A stretch of 64,000 nucleotides of DNA from Telmatactis stephensoni (taxonomy: Eukaryota > Cnidaria > Anthozoa > Actiniaria > Isophelliidae). The stretch is from positions 62,001 to 126,000 of the forward strand of contig JALIZF010001759.1 of assembly GCA_029948255.1 (NCBI GenBank). Reading direction: 5' to 3'. Shown here piece after piece: positions 41,301-50,200 of this stretch; position 1 is the first letter of the stretch; every line of letters starts with the position of its first letter. Both the position numbers and the translations under genes were made by a program. The notes under the pieces were generated by a model, which ran no database searches, was not told the origin of the DNA, and was given only the letters and a program-made list of their open reading frames with translations.

Positions 41301-42111
41301 AAATCCTTTGTTGCATTTAGTTTGGGAAACTTTCTCTTTGGTCCATCTGAATTCGGGATTGAGGTAATTGAAAGATAACATGTGCTGAAACTTTAAACTT
41401 TCAGTCCGTATATCGACTGAGGGGGTATGGAATTTTGCTGATCCCTCGAATCGCTAATAAAATTACTTATTAAGAAATTCTACATAAATACTTTTTCTTG
41501 TTCTTCGATTCATTACTTGGACTTTAATTTTTATTTTTCTATTCATTTGAAAGAAATTTTATTACAACCGAAATCCTCCAGCCAGAATCTTCTCAAAGTT
41601 CATCAGCTATGTAACAACATCTGAAGACTTGTCATTGCTTTCACGTATTCTTCGTGTACAAATCAACAAGTGAGTGTATATATTTGGGTTGGAAATTATT
41701 GCATAACGACTTCTAGAGAGAGTCCCGGGGAGAGTCATTATCTCATGGTCAAATAAAACTCAAGCGAAGGAAGAGGGGTTTTTTGGACCATGGCGGACTC
41801 ATGCAATTATACATCTTCTGAACTGTGTTACAGAACTTTGGACGTTCAGGGAATGTGATGTTTTTGTTGTTTTATTTCTGTTATATATACTTACCTAACT
41901 TTATAAACTTGCCTAAATTATTCTATTTTTGGTCAACAGAAATGGTTTTGTCTCTGCTAAATACCTTCCACTGAAAATAACATTTGATTCAGAATCTAGT
42001 TCAAATCGATGTCTCCATGTTCGACCACTATCTAGGCCTCCACATTGGATTGAAGTATGCAGTGATGAAGATAAACACTGCTTACTGAACAACAATTTGA
42101 TAACTACTTGA
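23261..42111 (+). CDS. pgsAA: CapA/PgsAA-like poly-gamma-glutamate protein, copy 1 (7 exons)
   Basis: Coding exons: 23261-23336, 35176-35410, 39026-39176, 39986-40168, 41142-41363, 41554-41669, 41940-42111. All introns are GT-AG with consistent phases (1, 2, 0, 0, 0, 2) and give an unbroken 384-residue protein. Residues 1-25 form a signal peptide or type II anchor (KIALHILITVVIF). The rest is a PGA_cap (calcineurin-like metallophosphatase fold) domain: FVGDINLGG, IGNLEAP, LANNHLNDFG, MHWGIQ, GCHPHRLQG, FSLGNFLFG. Bacterial CapA/PgsA serves poly-gamma-glutamate synthesis or export. In cnidarians the family was reported as horizontally acquired and tied to nematocyst poly-gamma-glutamate. Intron 1 is 11.8 kb because of transposons. 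An alternative start at 23156 adds 35 residues. Activity is not shown by sequence alone. Confidence 0.9.
23690..24859 (-). pseudogene. Penelope-like element fragment (RT tail plus GIY-YIG)
   Basis: The minus strand 24859-24605 encodes the end of a Penelope-type RT (FHKHLNSQHHNIQFTLE, LPFLDTLNIRVSEDGSIDIA). 24430-24104 encodes a linker and the GIY-YIG nuclease core (VVYEIPCRDCEAVYIGETGR). The frame then shifts into SALSKHVLSQDYEISWAGI (24191-23973). The RT catalytic core upstream is absent, so this is 5'-truncated with at least two frame breaks. The 3' end (23760-23690) carries CCTGAAGATGAGCCGATGGC, repeated inverted at 27199-27218. Confidence 0.85.
25697..25867 (+). repeat. 49-bp minisatellite, about 3.4 copies
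   Basis: Units contain TATTATACCATAGTGTACCC and ATCTCATAGTATACTGTACT; a diverged copy lies at 25458-25520. Each unit is itself rich in CATAG/CTATG inverted words. Confidence 0.9.
25905..26100. repeat. Irregular TTAACCCGCC repeats
   Basis: Short words such as CCCTTAACCCGCCAAAACTC recur several times (25912, 25975, 26049), with GCGGGTTAAGGCGAG in reverse at 26081. No gene. Confidence 0.6.
26370..27191. mobile_element. TAATAGCATG composite MITE, unit 2 (long plus short)
   Basis: The long part runs from TAATAGCATGGTTGCCTCGG (26371) to CCTCGGCAACCATACTATTA (27051), with GTACGATTAGTAACTAATCG palindromes. A CAAAG spacer and the short foldback part (27057-27191, TAATAGCATGGCTATTTCGG and complement) follow. 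A diverged subfamily of unit 1. Confidence 0.7.
27195..27280 (+). repeat. Inverted copy of the Penelope-like terminal segment
   Basis: CCCTGAAGATGAGCCGATGG CTCGAAAGC followed by GGATTTCAATTAAAAATCTA is the reverse complement of 23690-23765. Opposed termini are common for Penelope-like elements. The TGATGAG-like/GAAA arrangement suggests a degenerate hammerhead-type motif, which Penelope-like elements are known to carry. Confidence 0.5.
27329..27470. mobile_element. Small TIR insert in repeat A1
   Basis: A1 differs from A2 by an insert bounded by TGGGTTGCAT and ATGCAACCCA. A2 reads straight through GCTGATATTTGTTTTCTGC. Part of the insert matches 16005-16085. Confidence 0.55.
27656..28276 (+). 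CDS. Gag-like ORF of the DIRS/PAT-like element (exon 1)
   Basis: 207 codons from MPASEEEGDSSALSRSIQES to ...KKLGPCFK. The N terminus is acidic, the middle predicted helical, and the C-terminal third strongly basic (KRAERKVKEKQRQRREKRAK), as in nucleic-acid-binding gag proteins. The reading frame stops being gag-like at AAG|ATAAGT. The phase-0 continuation after TTTAG at 28651 starts CGEFGHLNASC, which with the preceding PCFK forms a CX2CX4HX4C zinc knuckle. The proposed intron (28277-28651) has AT instead of GT at its 5' end, probably a decayed donor. In frame upstream to 27506 but the ATG at 27656 follows repeat A1. Confidence 0.7.
28277..28651 (+). other. Proposed intron in gag carrying the internal B1-A2 repeat
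   Basis: 375 bp, 5' end ATAAGT (one change from the consensus GTAAGT) and 3' end a pyrimidine-rich tract then TTTAG. It exactly splits the zinc-knuckle codons in phase 0 and contains B1 (28327-28413) and A2 (28414-28612). The full B-A unit has mirrored ends (GGTGTCGTGCC near the start, ACGACACCGTA at the end). Confidence 0.6.
28652..29887 (+). pseudogene. Reverse transcriptase of the DIRS/PAT-like element
   Basis: In the gag exon-2 frame: zinc-knuckle remainder, linker, then RT blocks RLVIDLRHVNEYL, FTWDLKSGYHHVDIHED (motif A Asp), LPFGLSTACFCFTKLMRP, and the catalytic SFIYLDDGFG, then GLLCNEEKSNWTPVQVGDWL. The RT core (29033-29870) is intact, but stops at 28727 (TGA) and 28976 (TAG) lie upstream and a frameshift near 29885 separates it from RNase H. 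The YLDD box and the absence of a DDE integrase fit DIRS-like elements. Confidence 0.85.
29888..30064 (+). pseudogene. RNase H, first half (interrupted)
   Basis: Another frame from RT: SIVFTDASDVAFGGYSA supplies the first catalytic Asp, and STYRELKAIYY the Glu. The frame ends at the LINE insertion after GGTCAGTTA. The second half, with VKVFTDN, resumes at 31196. Confidence 0.8.
30065..31195 (+). pseudogene. 5'-truncated LINE (CR1/L2-like RT C-terminal half) inserted in RNase H
   Basis: The ORF 30143-31078 (311 codons) encodes RT from SGVPQGSVVGPCLFLFYIND through LFADDTIAYLA (catalytic ADD) and the thumb/C-terminal region (KYLGINVSSDLSWNVHI, ILEYAAAIWDPYT, PRTIRDWNSLAEDIV). The upstream endonuclease and RT start are missing. 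The 3' end has a GAAGAA-type simple tail (31180-31195). The motif AGTTA occurs at both borders (30060-30064 and 31196-31200 region), a likely short target duplication. RT core is open, but the element is truncated and cannot move on its own. Confidence 0.85.
31196..31880 (+). pseudogene. RNase H second half and C-terminal domain of pol
   Basis: Starts LRNKKVKVFTDN (third catalytic Asp), shifts frame by a small indel near 31235, then continues open from about 31245 to a stop at 31880: SSKPHLQRIALDLFQ, DAQWIPRSENEKADVLSR (typical RNase H end), then FTVDRFASYYNSQLPRFNS and CPPIHLIVPAIRVL, a segment typical of DIRS-like pol between RNase H and recombinase. Confidence 0.8.
31957..32250 (+). repeat. 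Irregular GCCATTTAGGCTTGTAA repeats between pol and recombinase
   Basis: Units of about 35-70 bp recur (for example TGCCATTTAGGCTTGTAA at 31961, 31997 and 32202, plus shorter TTTAGGCTGTCAATAAG forms). The following TTTTTCTTTTTCAG looks like a splice acceptor ahead of the recombinase frame. Confidence 0.7.
32336..33316 (+). CDS. Tyrosine recombinase of the DIRS/PAT-like element
   Basis: 326 codons, open throughout; the frame also extends upstream to about 32302 (SDILRAGIWKDSSR). N-terminal SAM-like core-binding region (STARKYQSYWLKWRAWAS), then catalytic domain: first Arg in YAGFFRIDEVRTL, the HxxR box as GTHSIKSGAAS (Lys in place of Arg), then HAGWKCSSSKLHYIKYS with the likely nucleophile Tyr. 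The Lys substitution would normally impair the enzyme. It integrates the DNA copy in place of a DDE integrase. Confidence 0.85.
   Translation: MMDSSLGKLLPDLLDLQLNARAPSTARKYQSYWLKWRAWASSKSGVSVIPAEPLNVALFLTDLAHLAVEKGTGISSLDAVVYSIAWAQKLAGLEVCPTEHPLVKGTIEGARRMLAKPLSPKQPLSLELIERLVAAYSCNRSLAVTRFLFILLVGYAGFFRIDEVRTLRIMDVTVANDHMSVYIAQRKNDQFREGHTSLIARSGKSTCPVSITEKLLDLLPRNSIASSPLVRRIIKSKYHERFHDSKGISYTTIREEFRKFVSPFVDDVSCFGTHSIKSGAASNPGCRNLSGDLLDKHAGWKCSSSKLHYIKYSKDDLLEVSKALGI
33347..33386. repeat. Perfect hairpin, AAAAGGGGTCTT stem
   Basis: AAGGGGTCTT-GTCTACT-AAGACCCCTT. The segment CAACACAAAAGGGGTCTT recurs inverted at about 34432-34451. It lies just after the recombinase stop codon. Confidence 0.75.
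33387..34687. other. Untranslated 3' region of the DIRS/PAT-like element
   Basis: Purine-rich at 33450-33780, then an imperfect palindrome at 34254-34318 (CCCATAATCC...CAGCGGAAGAAATG). The overlapping ORFs here have no recognisable domains. Confidence 0.5.
35176..35410 (+). CDS. pgsAA: PgsAA-like copy 1 exon 2
   Basis: 235 nt, phases 1 to 2. Encodes TLDFVGDINLGGPIKYQHIH, with the metal-binding GD motif, and LAIGNLEAPF. Donor AAG|GTGCGT. Differs from copy 2 by few residues (IKY/VQY, ARFRP/VRYEP). Confidence 0.9.
35467..37494. mobile_element. 2-kb TIR element in intron 2 of copy 1
   Basis: The ends CACTGTAAAAATGGC / CACTGTACTAAAACGGC are flanked by TATA (35463-35466, 37495-37498). Copy 2 reads CTCACTATATATATACCTATTTC without the insert, so the duplication is TA or TATA. 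Subterminal regions are packed with AACCAATT/AATTGGTTGT words. A 330-bp internal duplication (35522-35733 repeated near 35859-36060) carries TGCGTGACATTA; an inverted GTCACGCAAGGGGTGAGA lies at 36228. No transposase seen. Confidence 0.8.
37499..39025. other. Rest of intron 2 of copy 1
   Basis: Parts align with copy 2 intron 2 (37855-38045 with 47120-47290). 38500-38640 holds two AATTATAAATTCRAGTG repeats. A tRNA-like sequence lies at 38310-38390. Confidence 0.5.
38310..38390 (+). repeat. tRNA-like sequence (pseudogene or SINE head)
   Basis: Has an A-box-like TTAGCTCAGTAGTATAGTGG and a B box GGTTCGAATCT. The T-stem pairs poorly and the acceptor stem does not close, so it is a degenerate tRNA relative, not a working tRNA. 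Confidence 0.5.
39026..39176 (+). CDS. pgsAA: PgsAA-like copy 1 exon 3
   Basis: 151 nt, phases 2 to 0. Encodes FDIVTLANNHLNDFGMRSVD with the NNH metal-ligand motif. Acceptor TATAG, donor CAA|GTAAGT. Confidence 0.9.
39196..39478 (-). mobile_element. Mobile repeat in intron 3 of copy 1
   Basis: About 280 bp from ATAAAGAACGAGAGAGAGTG to TATGAATTATTAATGAG, absent from copy 2 intron 3. The reverse complement occurs twice in intron 4 (40228-40455 partial, 40456-40741 full). Within it, GTTTTATCGGATATAAAGAT is mirrored by ATCTTTATACCGATAAAAC. Confidence 0.75.
39986..40168 (+). CDS. pgsAA: PgsAA-like copy 1 exon 4
   Basis: 61 codons, phase 0 at both ends. Encodes DPLIVTVKGIKIGFLGYCD, the usual GFLGY-type strand of the fold. 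In copy 1 it is flanked by inverted copies of one mobile repeat. Confidence 0.9.
40228..40741 (+). mobile_element. Tandem one-and-a-half copies of the intron 3 mobile repeat
   Basis: AAAAAACTCATTAATAATTC starts at 40230 and again at 40457. The second unit continues through ATAAAGATACTCGCC to CTCGTTCTTTATGCTATA. Opposite orientation to 39196-39478. Absent from copy 2. Confidence 0.8.
41142..41363 (+). CDS. pgsAA: PgsAA-like copy 1 exon 5
   Basis: 74 codons, phase 0. Encodes VFMHWGIQGKKSPSETQ, GVHLIVGCHPHRLQGHII and FSLGNFLFGPSEFGIE: the His ligands HWG and HPH of the metallophosphatase-like site. A long antisense ORF here is a shadow. Confidence 0.92.
41554..41669 (+). CDS. pgsAA: PgsAA-like copy 1 exon 6
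   Basis: 116 nt, phases 0 to 2. Encodes FYYNRNPPARIFSKFISYV and TSEDLSLLSRILRVQIN. Donor AA|GTGAGT. Confidence 0.85.
41940..42111 (+). CDS. pgsAA: PgsAA-like copy 1 exon 7
   Basis: Terminal exon, 172 nt including TGA. Encodes NGFVSAKYLPLKITFDSESS and CLHVRPLSRPPHWIEVCSDE. A polyadenylation-like ATTAAA lies at about 42275. Confidence 0.88.
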
Positions 42112-43877
42112 TAAAAACTATACCTATCATACCTATATGAACCAGTCAAAGCAATATATGAAGATGAAATATATACTGGCTAGAAAAGGACATCAAACGC
42201 TATTTTAAAAGTTCGTCCCAACTGAAAGTGTTTCCCTTGTTACACTTATAATAGTTTAAGTATATTGCTTTCTTCATTAAAATCATTGTGTATGTCTTGA
42301 ATAACAAGTCATTATTTAACCAATGTACGGCGTAGGCCAACTTTAGCGTTGAATTTAAAAATGTTCTAGTGTTTCAATTTGAAGGTAGTTCGGGACCCTT
42401 GCTACTGCGCATCTCCACGCGCATTCGAGCGCGCGCACTTTTATTAAAGGGTATTCGCTTGTCCATCTCCTTAAGATATAAAATCTTTTCCTGGTCCACG
42501 TGAAAGCAACTTAGGATATTTTTGTGAACGTGAAAGAGATTTTTTAGTTATCCGTGATGCGTGAAAAGACCAAATATTTTTGCGTGATTACATTTTGCAA
42601 AGGCCAGGGGTATACGTGACCCTGATGGCATTTGAACAGTAAACAGCGGATAAGAAGTGTCATGATTCCTGAAGATATTCACTTAAATTTACAGAAATGC
42701 AGTATACAGAAATACAGCTTGAAAAATCGAAATTTATTAATGAACTTGATGATTACGTATAAAGAAATTAATCATTGAAAAATTAAATCATAACTGAAAA
42801 ACTGAGCGATTCCGTCTTGGATTGAACCTTGAATCTCCATTACAGCCATGTTGACGAGCTTAGCTTGGAAACTCAAGTATAAGCGCAAGCAACATACGCG
42901 CAGACTCAAAAATGGACAGCTCATTTGCAGATATTGTCCTTTTTACACGTTTTTATATGCTTATTTACACAAACATTGACCATTTCAAGCCATTATTGAA
43001 CGAAGAAGCCGAAATGGCTCCTGTGTACAGTAGTAGACAGTATATAGATTTTGATATGTTGTATCTGTGAATTCACCTAAGGACGTTCGCGGGAAAAAAA
43101 GTTTACCATGTTTTTTCCTTCATACTTCGCATGGTGAGATAATGTCATCATAGAAGTTGAAAGAGCAAATAAAAAATGGGGGTCACCGTTCTCGTTGAGG
43201 AGTGAGGCGACATCAAAGTGCACCCACTTTCTCATAGAAGATCGCTTGCGCGCCAATCTATACGAGTCGAGCATAGAAGTCATTTTTTTGTAGAAAAATT
43301 AAATGGATTGCTCAATGTTTATTTACACGACCACTCAATAATCCATGGAATAATATTATGTGAAAATATTTGTAAATACTTAACAAATAGCTGTTGTTTT
43401 TCATTCGAATTGGCAGTCATGAGCGACGCTTTTGCCACGACTTCGCTCAAACTTGTCACGGAAATCCATGTTTTTATTATGATTTTACCATAATTTAGAA
43501 TATCAACAGCCTATGTAATTCTTTGTCAAACATTGAAATAAAAAGGGGGGTCACCGTATTCGTTCCCGAGATATTTAGCCGTAAGAGCCGCAAAGTTTGA
43601 AAATTTGGCCGCCATCTTGAATACCGAGAGGAGACTGGGTCCAGTAGAATCTTTTCCATCTTTTTTTCTGCAGTTTTTCAACCTGAACGATTTTTTTCCT
43701 CGGTAAAATTCCTTTTTTTAACTTTTTTTCTTTTTTCATGCAAACCCTCGCCCTAGCGTTTGAACCTTTATTTAAATACTGACACTGAATCAGTGTACGT
43801 GGCTTGTGCTTATGCTTGCGTCGCTACTAAAAACCGAGAATTAATCAATAAGGTCACACATGAAAATACAATACTAA
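42112..43877. other. Intergenic region between the two PgsAA-like genes
   Basis: Includes the 3'UTR of copy 1, a GTGAACGTGAAAGAG/CGTGATGCGTGAAAAG repeat zone (42500-42595), repeat family F (43074-43735) and a family E outer end (43739-43771). No further gene seen. Confidence 0.6.
43074..43735 (+). repeat. Repeat family F, copy 1
   Basis: Shares AAGGACGTTCGCG, GGGGGTCACCGT, TTCCCGAGATATT and ATACCGAGAGGAGACTGGGT with 48092-48745. A third start lies at 40190. No coding signal; type unknown. Confidence 0.7.
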
Positions 43878-44153
43878 AAAGGATTACATTCATATGGAGA
43901 TTGGTGTTTTTTGCTATATTTAAAGTTTAAAGTTTGAGAGAAAAAAGATTCAAGAGATGGGTAAATTTTAATCAAAATACATGCATAATTCTGGAAAATG
44001 TTCGAGGTTACAGGTAGCATTTTGACATTCAACTATATAAACATCGAAATGTGTTCAATACCTGTTAAACCCTGGAGATTAACAATTGCAGTCCTTAGTG
44101 TGCTATTTAATATTGAAACAGCTTCGTTTAATTTGCCGTTGGAAGCTGTAAAG
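43878..44153 (+). promoter_or_regulatory. Promoter and 5'UTR of PgsAA-like copy 2
   Basis: Aligns with 23010-23260. TATA box CTATATAAACA at 44031-44041. In this copy the frame is open upstream to ATG 43998 as well. Confidence 0.55.
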
Positions 44154-44229
44154 ATGACGAGAAATAAGATTGCTTTATATATACTAATTATCGTGGTGAT
44201 TTTCTCATATCATTTCGTAGCAACCAAAG
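44154..44229 (+). CDS. pgsAA: PgsAA-like copy 2 exon 1: signal/anchor
   Basis: MTRNKIALYILIIVVIFSYH and a few residues, phase 1. The donor AAAG|GTAAACT is duplicated 210 bp downstream at 44439/44440. Confidence 0.8.
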
Positions 44230-47200
44230 GTAAACTCACTGGCGGATCTAAAGTAGTTCACTTAATTTCCGGAAACTACTGAGATTTTTCTCAGAAAAAA
44301 GAATTATTGAGATAATAAAAAGAAATAATACAAATGGAACAAGTTAAAGCGTATTTTACCTTTATTTGGACGCCATTAGAGCAAAAATGGCACATTTAAC
44401 GGTGCCAATTTTGGGGTCCTTTGTGCCCGGCGTGCAAAGGTAAACTTGTGTGTTTGGTAAATATTCTCCTATTCATAGCTGCCGTTACTAATTGTCTTAT
44501 TCAAGATGAGCGACTTTCTAGCAAATGGAACTGAACTAAGTTTAATAGGGCCGTTTATACGAGACCAAAGACGACGCGTCTTACATAGAGTAGATTTCGT
44601 ATGACTGTGAAAACGGCGACAGACGGTCACAGCAGGAATTTCGAATTTTTTATAGACAACACGTCACTGACACAGCCACGGTACGACACGGTCTGTATCA
44701 CACTCATACGAAATCTGCTCTAAGAGATACCTCTCCGTATAAACGACTCTTTTATTCTTTAACGCCTTATTCGAGCGTTATCGAAGAATCGCGTTCTCAG
44801 CTGTTCTTCGACAAGGTATACGCCATTGCAGTTTTGTCGGTTTTGTTTTATAGTGATTTTATTGAACCCGTGAAAAAAAACCCGACTGATTAGTAAATAC
44901 TAAAAATGGGTTTAGAGTCAACTACTAACTCTAAAAATCTAAAATGGTTTGACATTGGAAATCTTGAGATAATCGCTAACCTTGCCTTCTTTAATAGATA
45001 ACTCAGTTACACTTGATTTTGTTGGAGACATCAACTTAGGAGGACCTGTTCAATATCAACATATTCACGAGAAATGCTCATACAACAAAACGTTTGAACT
45101 TGTATCCGAATTCCTGAAAGAATCAGACCTCGCCATTGGGAATCTAGAAGCTCCTTTTGCTACAAAGGATATGGACAAAGACGAACAAGTTCGATACGAG
45201 CCTAGATTAAGAGCCGATACTGACAGTGCTGAAGCTTTAAGGTACGTATAAAATGAAACCTTTAAAACCATAACATCATGAATGGTTTACTCACTATATA
45301 TATACCTATTTCAAAAAAACGTTAAGTTGTAACGAAACATAATATTTTAGCGTTTGTGTTTCCTGACTTAAATACGAAAACAGCGCAACTGTAACTCAAA
45401 TTAAAGCTTATAACTTACATTCGATTATCACAGCAAACTACGTTCGGCGTTCCGCTGCAGCTACGGTTCCCGGCCTCATGCAGATGTACTGAATATTTCA
45501 ATAGTATTGAAAGGTCGATTCTGCATAACGTTTGCATAAAAACTCTGAGGCGCTGCTGAAGCTCAGGCATCGAAAGCTTCTCTGTGGGTAATTGTTTGTC
45601 TTTTATAATAATATTTACGGGTGGAAAAGTTGTTTCGTCTGTTCTAAAGACGTGAACCATGTTTGTTGATAAAGGTCGACAGGTTCTACTGAATGCTCAC
45701 AGACGTGGGGCTATGTGTGCGGTGTGTGTTATAATACAGGTGACTAAGGACAGGTTTTGAATACAGTAAAAACCCGCATATAAGAACCAGTGGATTAAGA
45801 ACCACTAGGCTAAAATTTGCTTTTTAAGCATCTGTTAAATAAGAACCACTTCAGCCTAAGAAATTAGACTGGTTCTTATATGAAAGGTTTCAACATTGAT
45901 TTGGATTTATGTCCTTTTTTGTTTTGTTTTGTAAGTGGTGAAAAAAATATAAGTTAAGGCTGAATGACCAAATTTTTACAAGAAAAATGCTTTACAATTG
46001 TTTTAGGTGATGTATATACAATATAATATGTTATTATTTGTACTCAATAATAATAAGCAAATGATTTTTTATACATATACAATACAAACATATAAATATA
46101 CATATTGTTTTTGCCTTGTATATAAGAACCAGTTAAGAACCACCTTAGCCTAAATTCTCACTAAATACCAATTACATAAGAACCATTTTAGCCTAACCTC
46201 GAAAAACAGTGGTTCTTATATGCGGGTTTTTACTGTATTATATATTGAGGTCATCTTTGTTGAAAATGATTCCGGCTTGTGCAATTTGAAAATCTTGATT
46301 TTAAACTGCACTCGTGATATTTTTTCAAACTCACGAAAACCCATTCGATTTCCTTTTAATTTAAGGAATAAAAAACGGTTTCCCGTGTTTTGATCAGGCT
46401 ATCGGACATATAAAATGATCATCAAACATTTTTTTGATCAAAGACAATTTAAAAGAAGCGAACATGCTTCAATAAAATAACTCTTATTTAACGCGCGCTC
46501 TGATTGGCTGAAAACCCGTGTTTGATGAGAGTATCAAACACGCTCACGTCAATTTGTTTTTTCGCCAGTGTTTTCTTTTTTTCTATTTTCGTCTATTTGC
46601 GTGTTAGTTATTTTGAAAAAGAAATAAAAAACGGTTTTTTATTCCTTAATTAAATAGGCCAGGTTTTCTCATGATAAAATTATTCGGAATTTGGAGTCGG
46701 GGATTGATTGATTAACATAAATTTCATTTTCAAAAACAGCAAAAGCTTTTCACAAAGAAAATGAAAAGTCCTCCATTCATTCAACAAAAGACTAAAAAAT
46801 CCTTTACTGATCTCAATTTCCTTAAACTTGAATTCTCCCGCGTGAAAACTGAAAGAAAGATAGAAAAGGTCAAGGAAAATTGTCTAATCTAGAATAATTT
46901 TAGTTATCAGAATCAAAAGATCGATAAGTCTGACTTTTTCTGTATTTTTCTCCAACTGATGAAAATAACGATCACGCAAACCTCAATGCCGAGCCTCGCT
47001 CTCTTAGTATTATGGTCTCTTGACCGATAGAGAAACGTTCGAGGCCTGCAAATGTTATGCAGAATCGGCCTCAAGTTTTTTATGCAAATGTTATGCAGAA
47101 TCGACCCTAGTACTTATTTCAGATCTCCGACTGTCAAGGTTTTTTGAAATAGGTTTACAGGGTAACATAGCTTACTGTAACATTTTAACGCCGCTCTAGT

Positions 47201-50200
47201 GAACGAACCTGTCTTACTCGCAAGAGCTGGTTACCAACCAATCCTTTGGGGAGTGGAAAGATACGGTAGTGAAGCATGTTTCATCAATGTTTTATATACA
47301 CCTTTATTTAATCTCCAAGTACCATATGACGAAGAAACTGCCGGTTTGATTTGAACCTTCTATATTTGTATAGATTTGCTGGACTTGATATAGTGTCTTT
47401 GGCCAACAATCATTTGAATGACTTTCGTACGAGATCTGTTGATTATGATCTTCAAGTTCTAAAGCAAGTAGGAATTAAAGCCTTTGGTTATACGTATGGT
47501 ACAGTAGATGAGAATCGACCACAGGTAAGTTCATATATTTTAATTCTAAATGCAGCAGCGTTTGATGCTCGTCTTCTGTATAGAGAAAGGAGAGTATAAC
47601 CAGAACTGCAAGACTGAGATGCATTTCTGACACTATAGATGCAACGTGTCACCCCGTAGGCAGCTATTTTTAGAAATGTTTTTCCATGGCTACCGCGCAC
47701 ACTGAAAGCATACAAACATTTACCGCTACATTTGTTACCAGTGCGAGCTGAGGAAATCTAAATACCTGAGCAGACTGGAATAAACCATATTGCAGTCTTA
47801 ATTTGGCTGCTGAAGGAGTTCCTATAAGAACGCGAGTGGAGCCTGATACATTTAGACACAATAGACAATATCTTTTGCTTTACATGTTAGGATCCTTTGA
47901 TTGTCAAAGTTAAAGGCATAAAGATAGGTTTTCTTGGCTATTGTGATGTTTTTCGCAATGAAATTTCTGTAAAGAAACTTTACTGGACTTGTGTTTACCG
48001 TCGGGGTAATATGACAGCAGGTCCGGCTATCTACAGTAACCAAGCAGCCACAAGGGATGTGAATAGATTGAAGGTAAAGTGGTTTATTTTAAGGACGTTC
48101 GCGAGCAAATGAAGCTGCATCTAGATTCCGTTGATTTTTTCTCTGGACTTACTCTATCATATACTTCTTCAAAAAATAAAATAAAAAACGGGGGTCACCG
48201 TATTCGTTTTTACGCTATATGCTCACAAAGTTAAGCATCTCGAGAAGAAAGACGCGCGCGGCAAGCGAAACATAAAGCGTGAATTAAATGCATTTAGAGC
48301 TAGAATGTCAAAAATGAACAAAGCTCAATAAAATTACAACAAAGCACGAACAGTTTTATCCGAGACATTTCTGGCTAAAATCAATGACTGAAAAAGGAAG
48401 TACTGACGAATTTTTTATGAGGCTTTTTATCCGCATGATGCAAAAAAATGTTATGGCATTCGATTGAATGTTGAGATGGAATTTTTTGTTGTTTTTCGTG
48501 TAGCTCTTTCCTATGCACCTAGATTTTTTGATCTTAAGATATTTCATAGATATTTGACAGAGCTCTGTTTAAAGGAGAAAAAATTGGGGGGCACCGTATT
48601 CTTTTCCGAGATATCGAGCCGTAAATTTTGAAAATTTCCCAACTTGAATACCGAGAGGAGACTGGGTCTACTAATTTTTTTTCATCCTTTTTTCTGGAGT
48701 TTTTCAATCTGATTTTTTTTTTCGGTCAAATTCCTTGTTTTATTTGTTTATTTATTTTTTCTTCTTGTAAAAGTAATTTCCATCTAAAAAGATCGAAATT
48801 TAATAATTACCGTACAAAAATATTTTTAGGTCGCTATCTTGGATTTATTGAGGTAGCGTGCGCTAGCGTGCGCAGTGGAAGTCGTTTAGTAAAGATATCT
48901 TAGCCAGGTAGTTTAAGTTTTGTCTACCCAAGATGGTTGATAAGCGTAATGGACAAACGGGCACTGTAAACCTAAACCTGGTTAAATTGGTCTGAACGAG
49001 GGCATTGAGATGCAGTGGACATAATTCTTACAATGGACATCAAAATTAGCAATGCATGCATTAGTGTGAGTGTGAAACGGACCGCGCCTTGCCGTGGCCA
49101 TGTCTGTGCCATGTTGTCTGTAAAAACACTTGAAATTCCTGCCGTAAGTGTGCTGTGCCAATTTTCACATTCATACGGAATGTACCCCATATACTGAGTA
49201 CTTGCTGCAAAACTTCATATGTAGCGTGAGCAAATGCTAAGCTAAGGTTTAGTCTCAGCCGTACGTCGATTGGGCTTTTTTTAGTCTCGGCAATAAGTAT
49301 TGAGCAAAAGATCAAGCCCCCATCAAATGGAAACTAGCAATTACCTAAGGCCTATTCCATAGGCCGCTTGACTCATGTACCGTACTTGATGCAATAGAGC
49401 AGTTTTCGTATGACTGCGAATGCCGAGGCAATAGGCGTGCGGAGAGTTGGATACGTGTATGGAATGGAATGGAATGGAACGTGTATGGAACGGGCGTAAG
49501 AAGAATTGTGCGTTAATTGAAAACTTTTGTTGCGCAAATACCCATGAAATATGATCAAATGCACATGAAATCATATAATACACACATTCCTTAATTCATT
49601 AATTATTCGGTAAACACCCATCAACTCTCAACTCACCAGTTCGATTTTGATGGCAGGAGGAAAACCAGAGGACCCGGAGAAAAAACTCTCGAAGTATAAG
49701 AAGAGAATAACAAACTCTTGTTCTCACATGACGTGTCCCGTCCGGGAATCGAACCTGGGACAGAAGAGTTGAGAGGCGAGTGGTCCAACCACTCGGCCAC
49801 CCTTGTTCCCTTATTAATTTCTGATCAGTGGTTCTAAAAATACCATTATGCTATTCTCTTTTAAAGAAAAAAGTCGACGTTATAGCTGTTTTTATGCACT
49901 GGGGTATCCAAGGTAAAAAGTCGCCCAGTGAGACACAAGCTCAGCATTTTCTTCATTTGAGAAAGTTGGGAGTGCACTTGATCGTTGGTTGTCATCCACA
50001 TCGTCTGCAAGGTCACATCATTGACAAATCCTTTGTTGCTTTTAGCTTGGGAAACTTTCTCTTTGGTCCATATGGATTCGAGATTAAGGTAATTGAAAGA
50101 CAGCATGTGCTGAAACTTTAAACTTTCAGTCCATAAATCGACTGAGGGGTTATGGAATTTTGCTTATGCCTCGAATATAATCGCTATTAAAATTACTTAT

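Noticed and set aside
41136..41381. Minus-strand ORF of 81 codons (and its twin at 49861-50106)
   Set aside because: Shadow of PgsAA-like exon 5; the plus strand carries the family motifs and splice sites.
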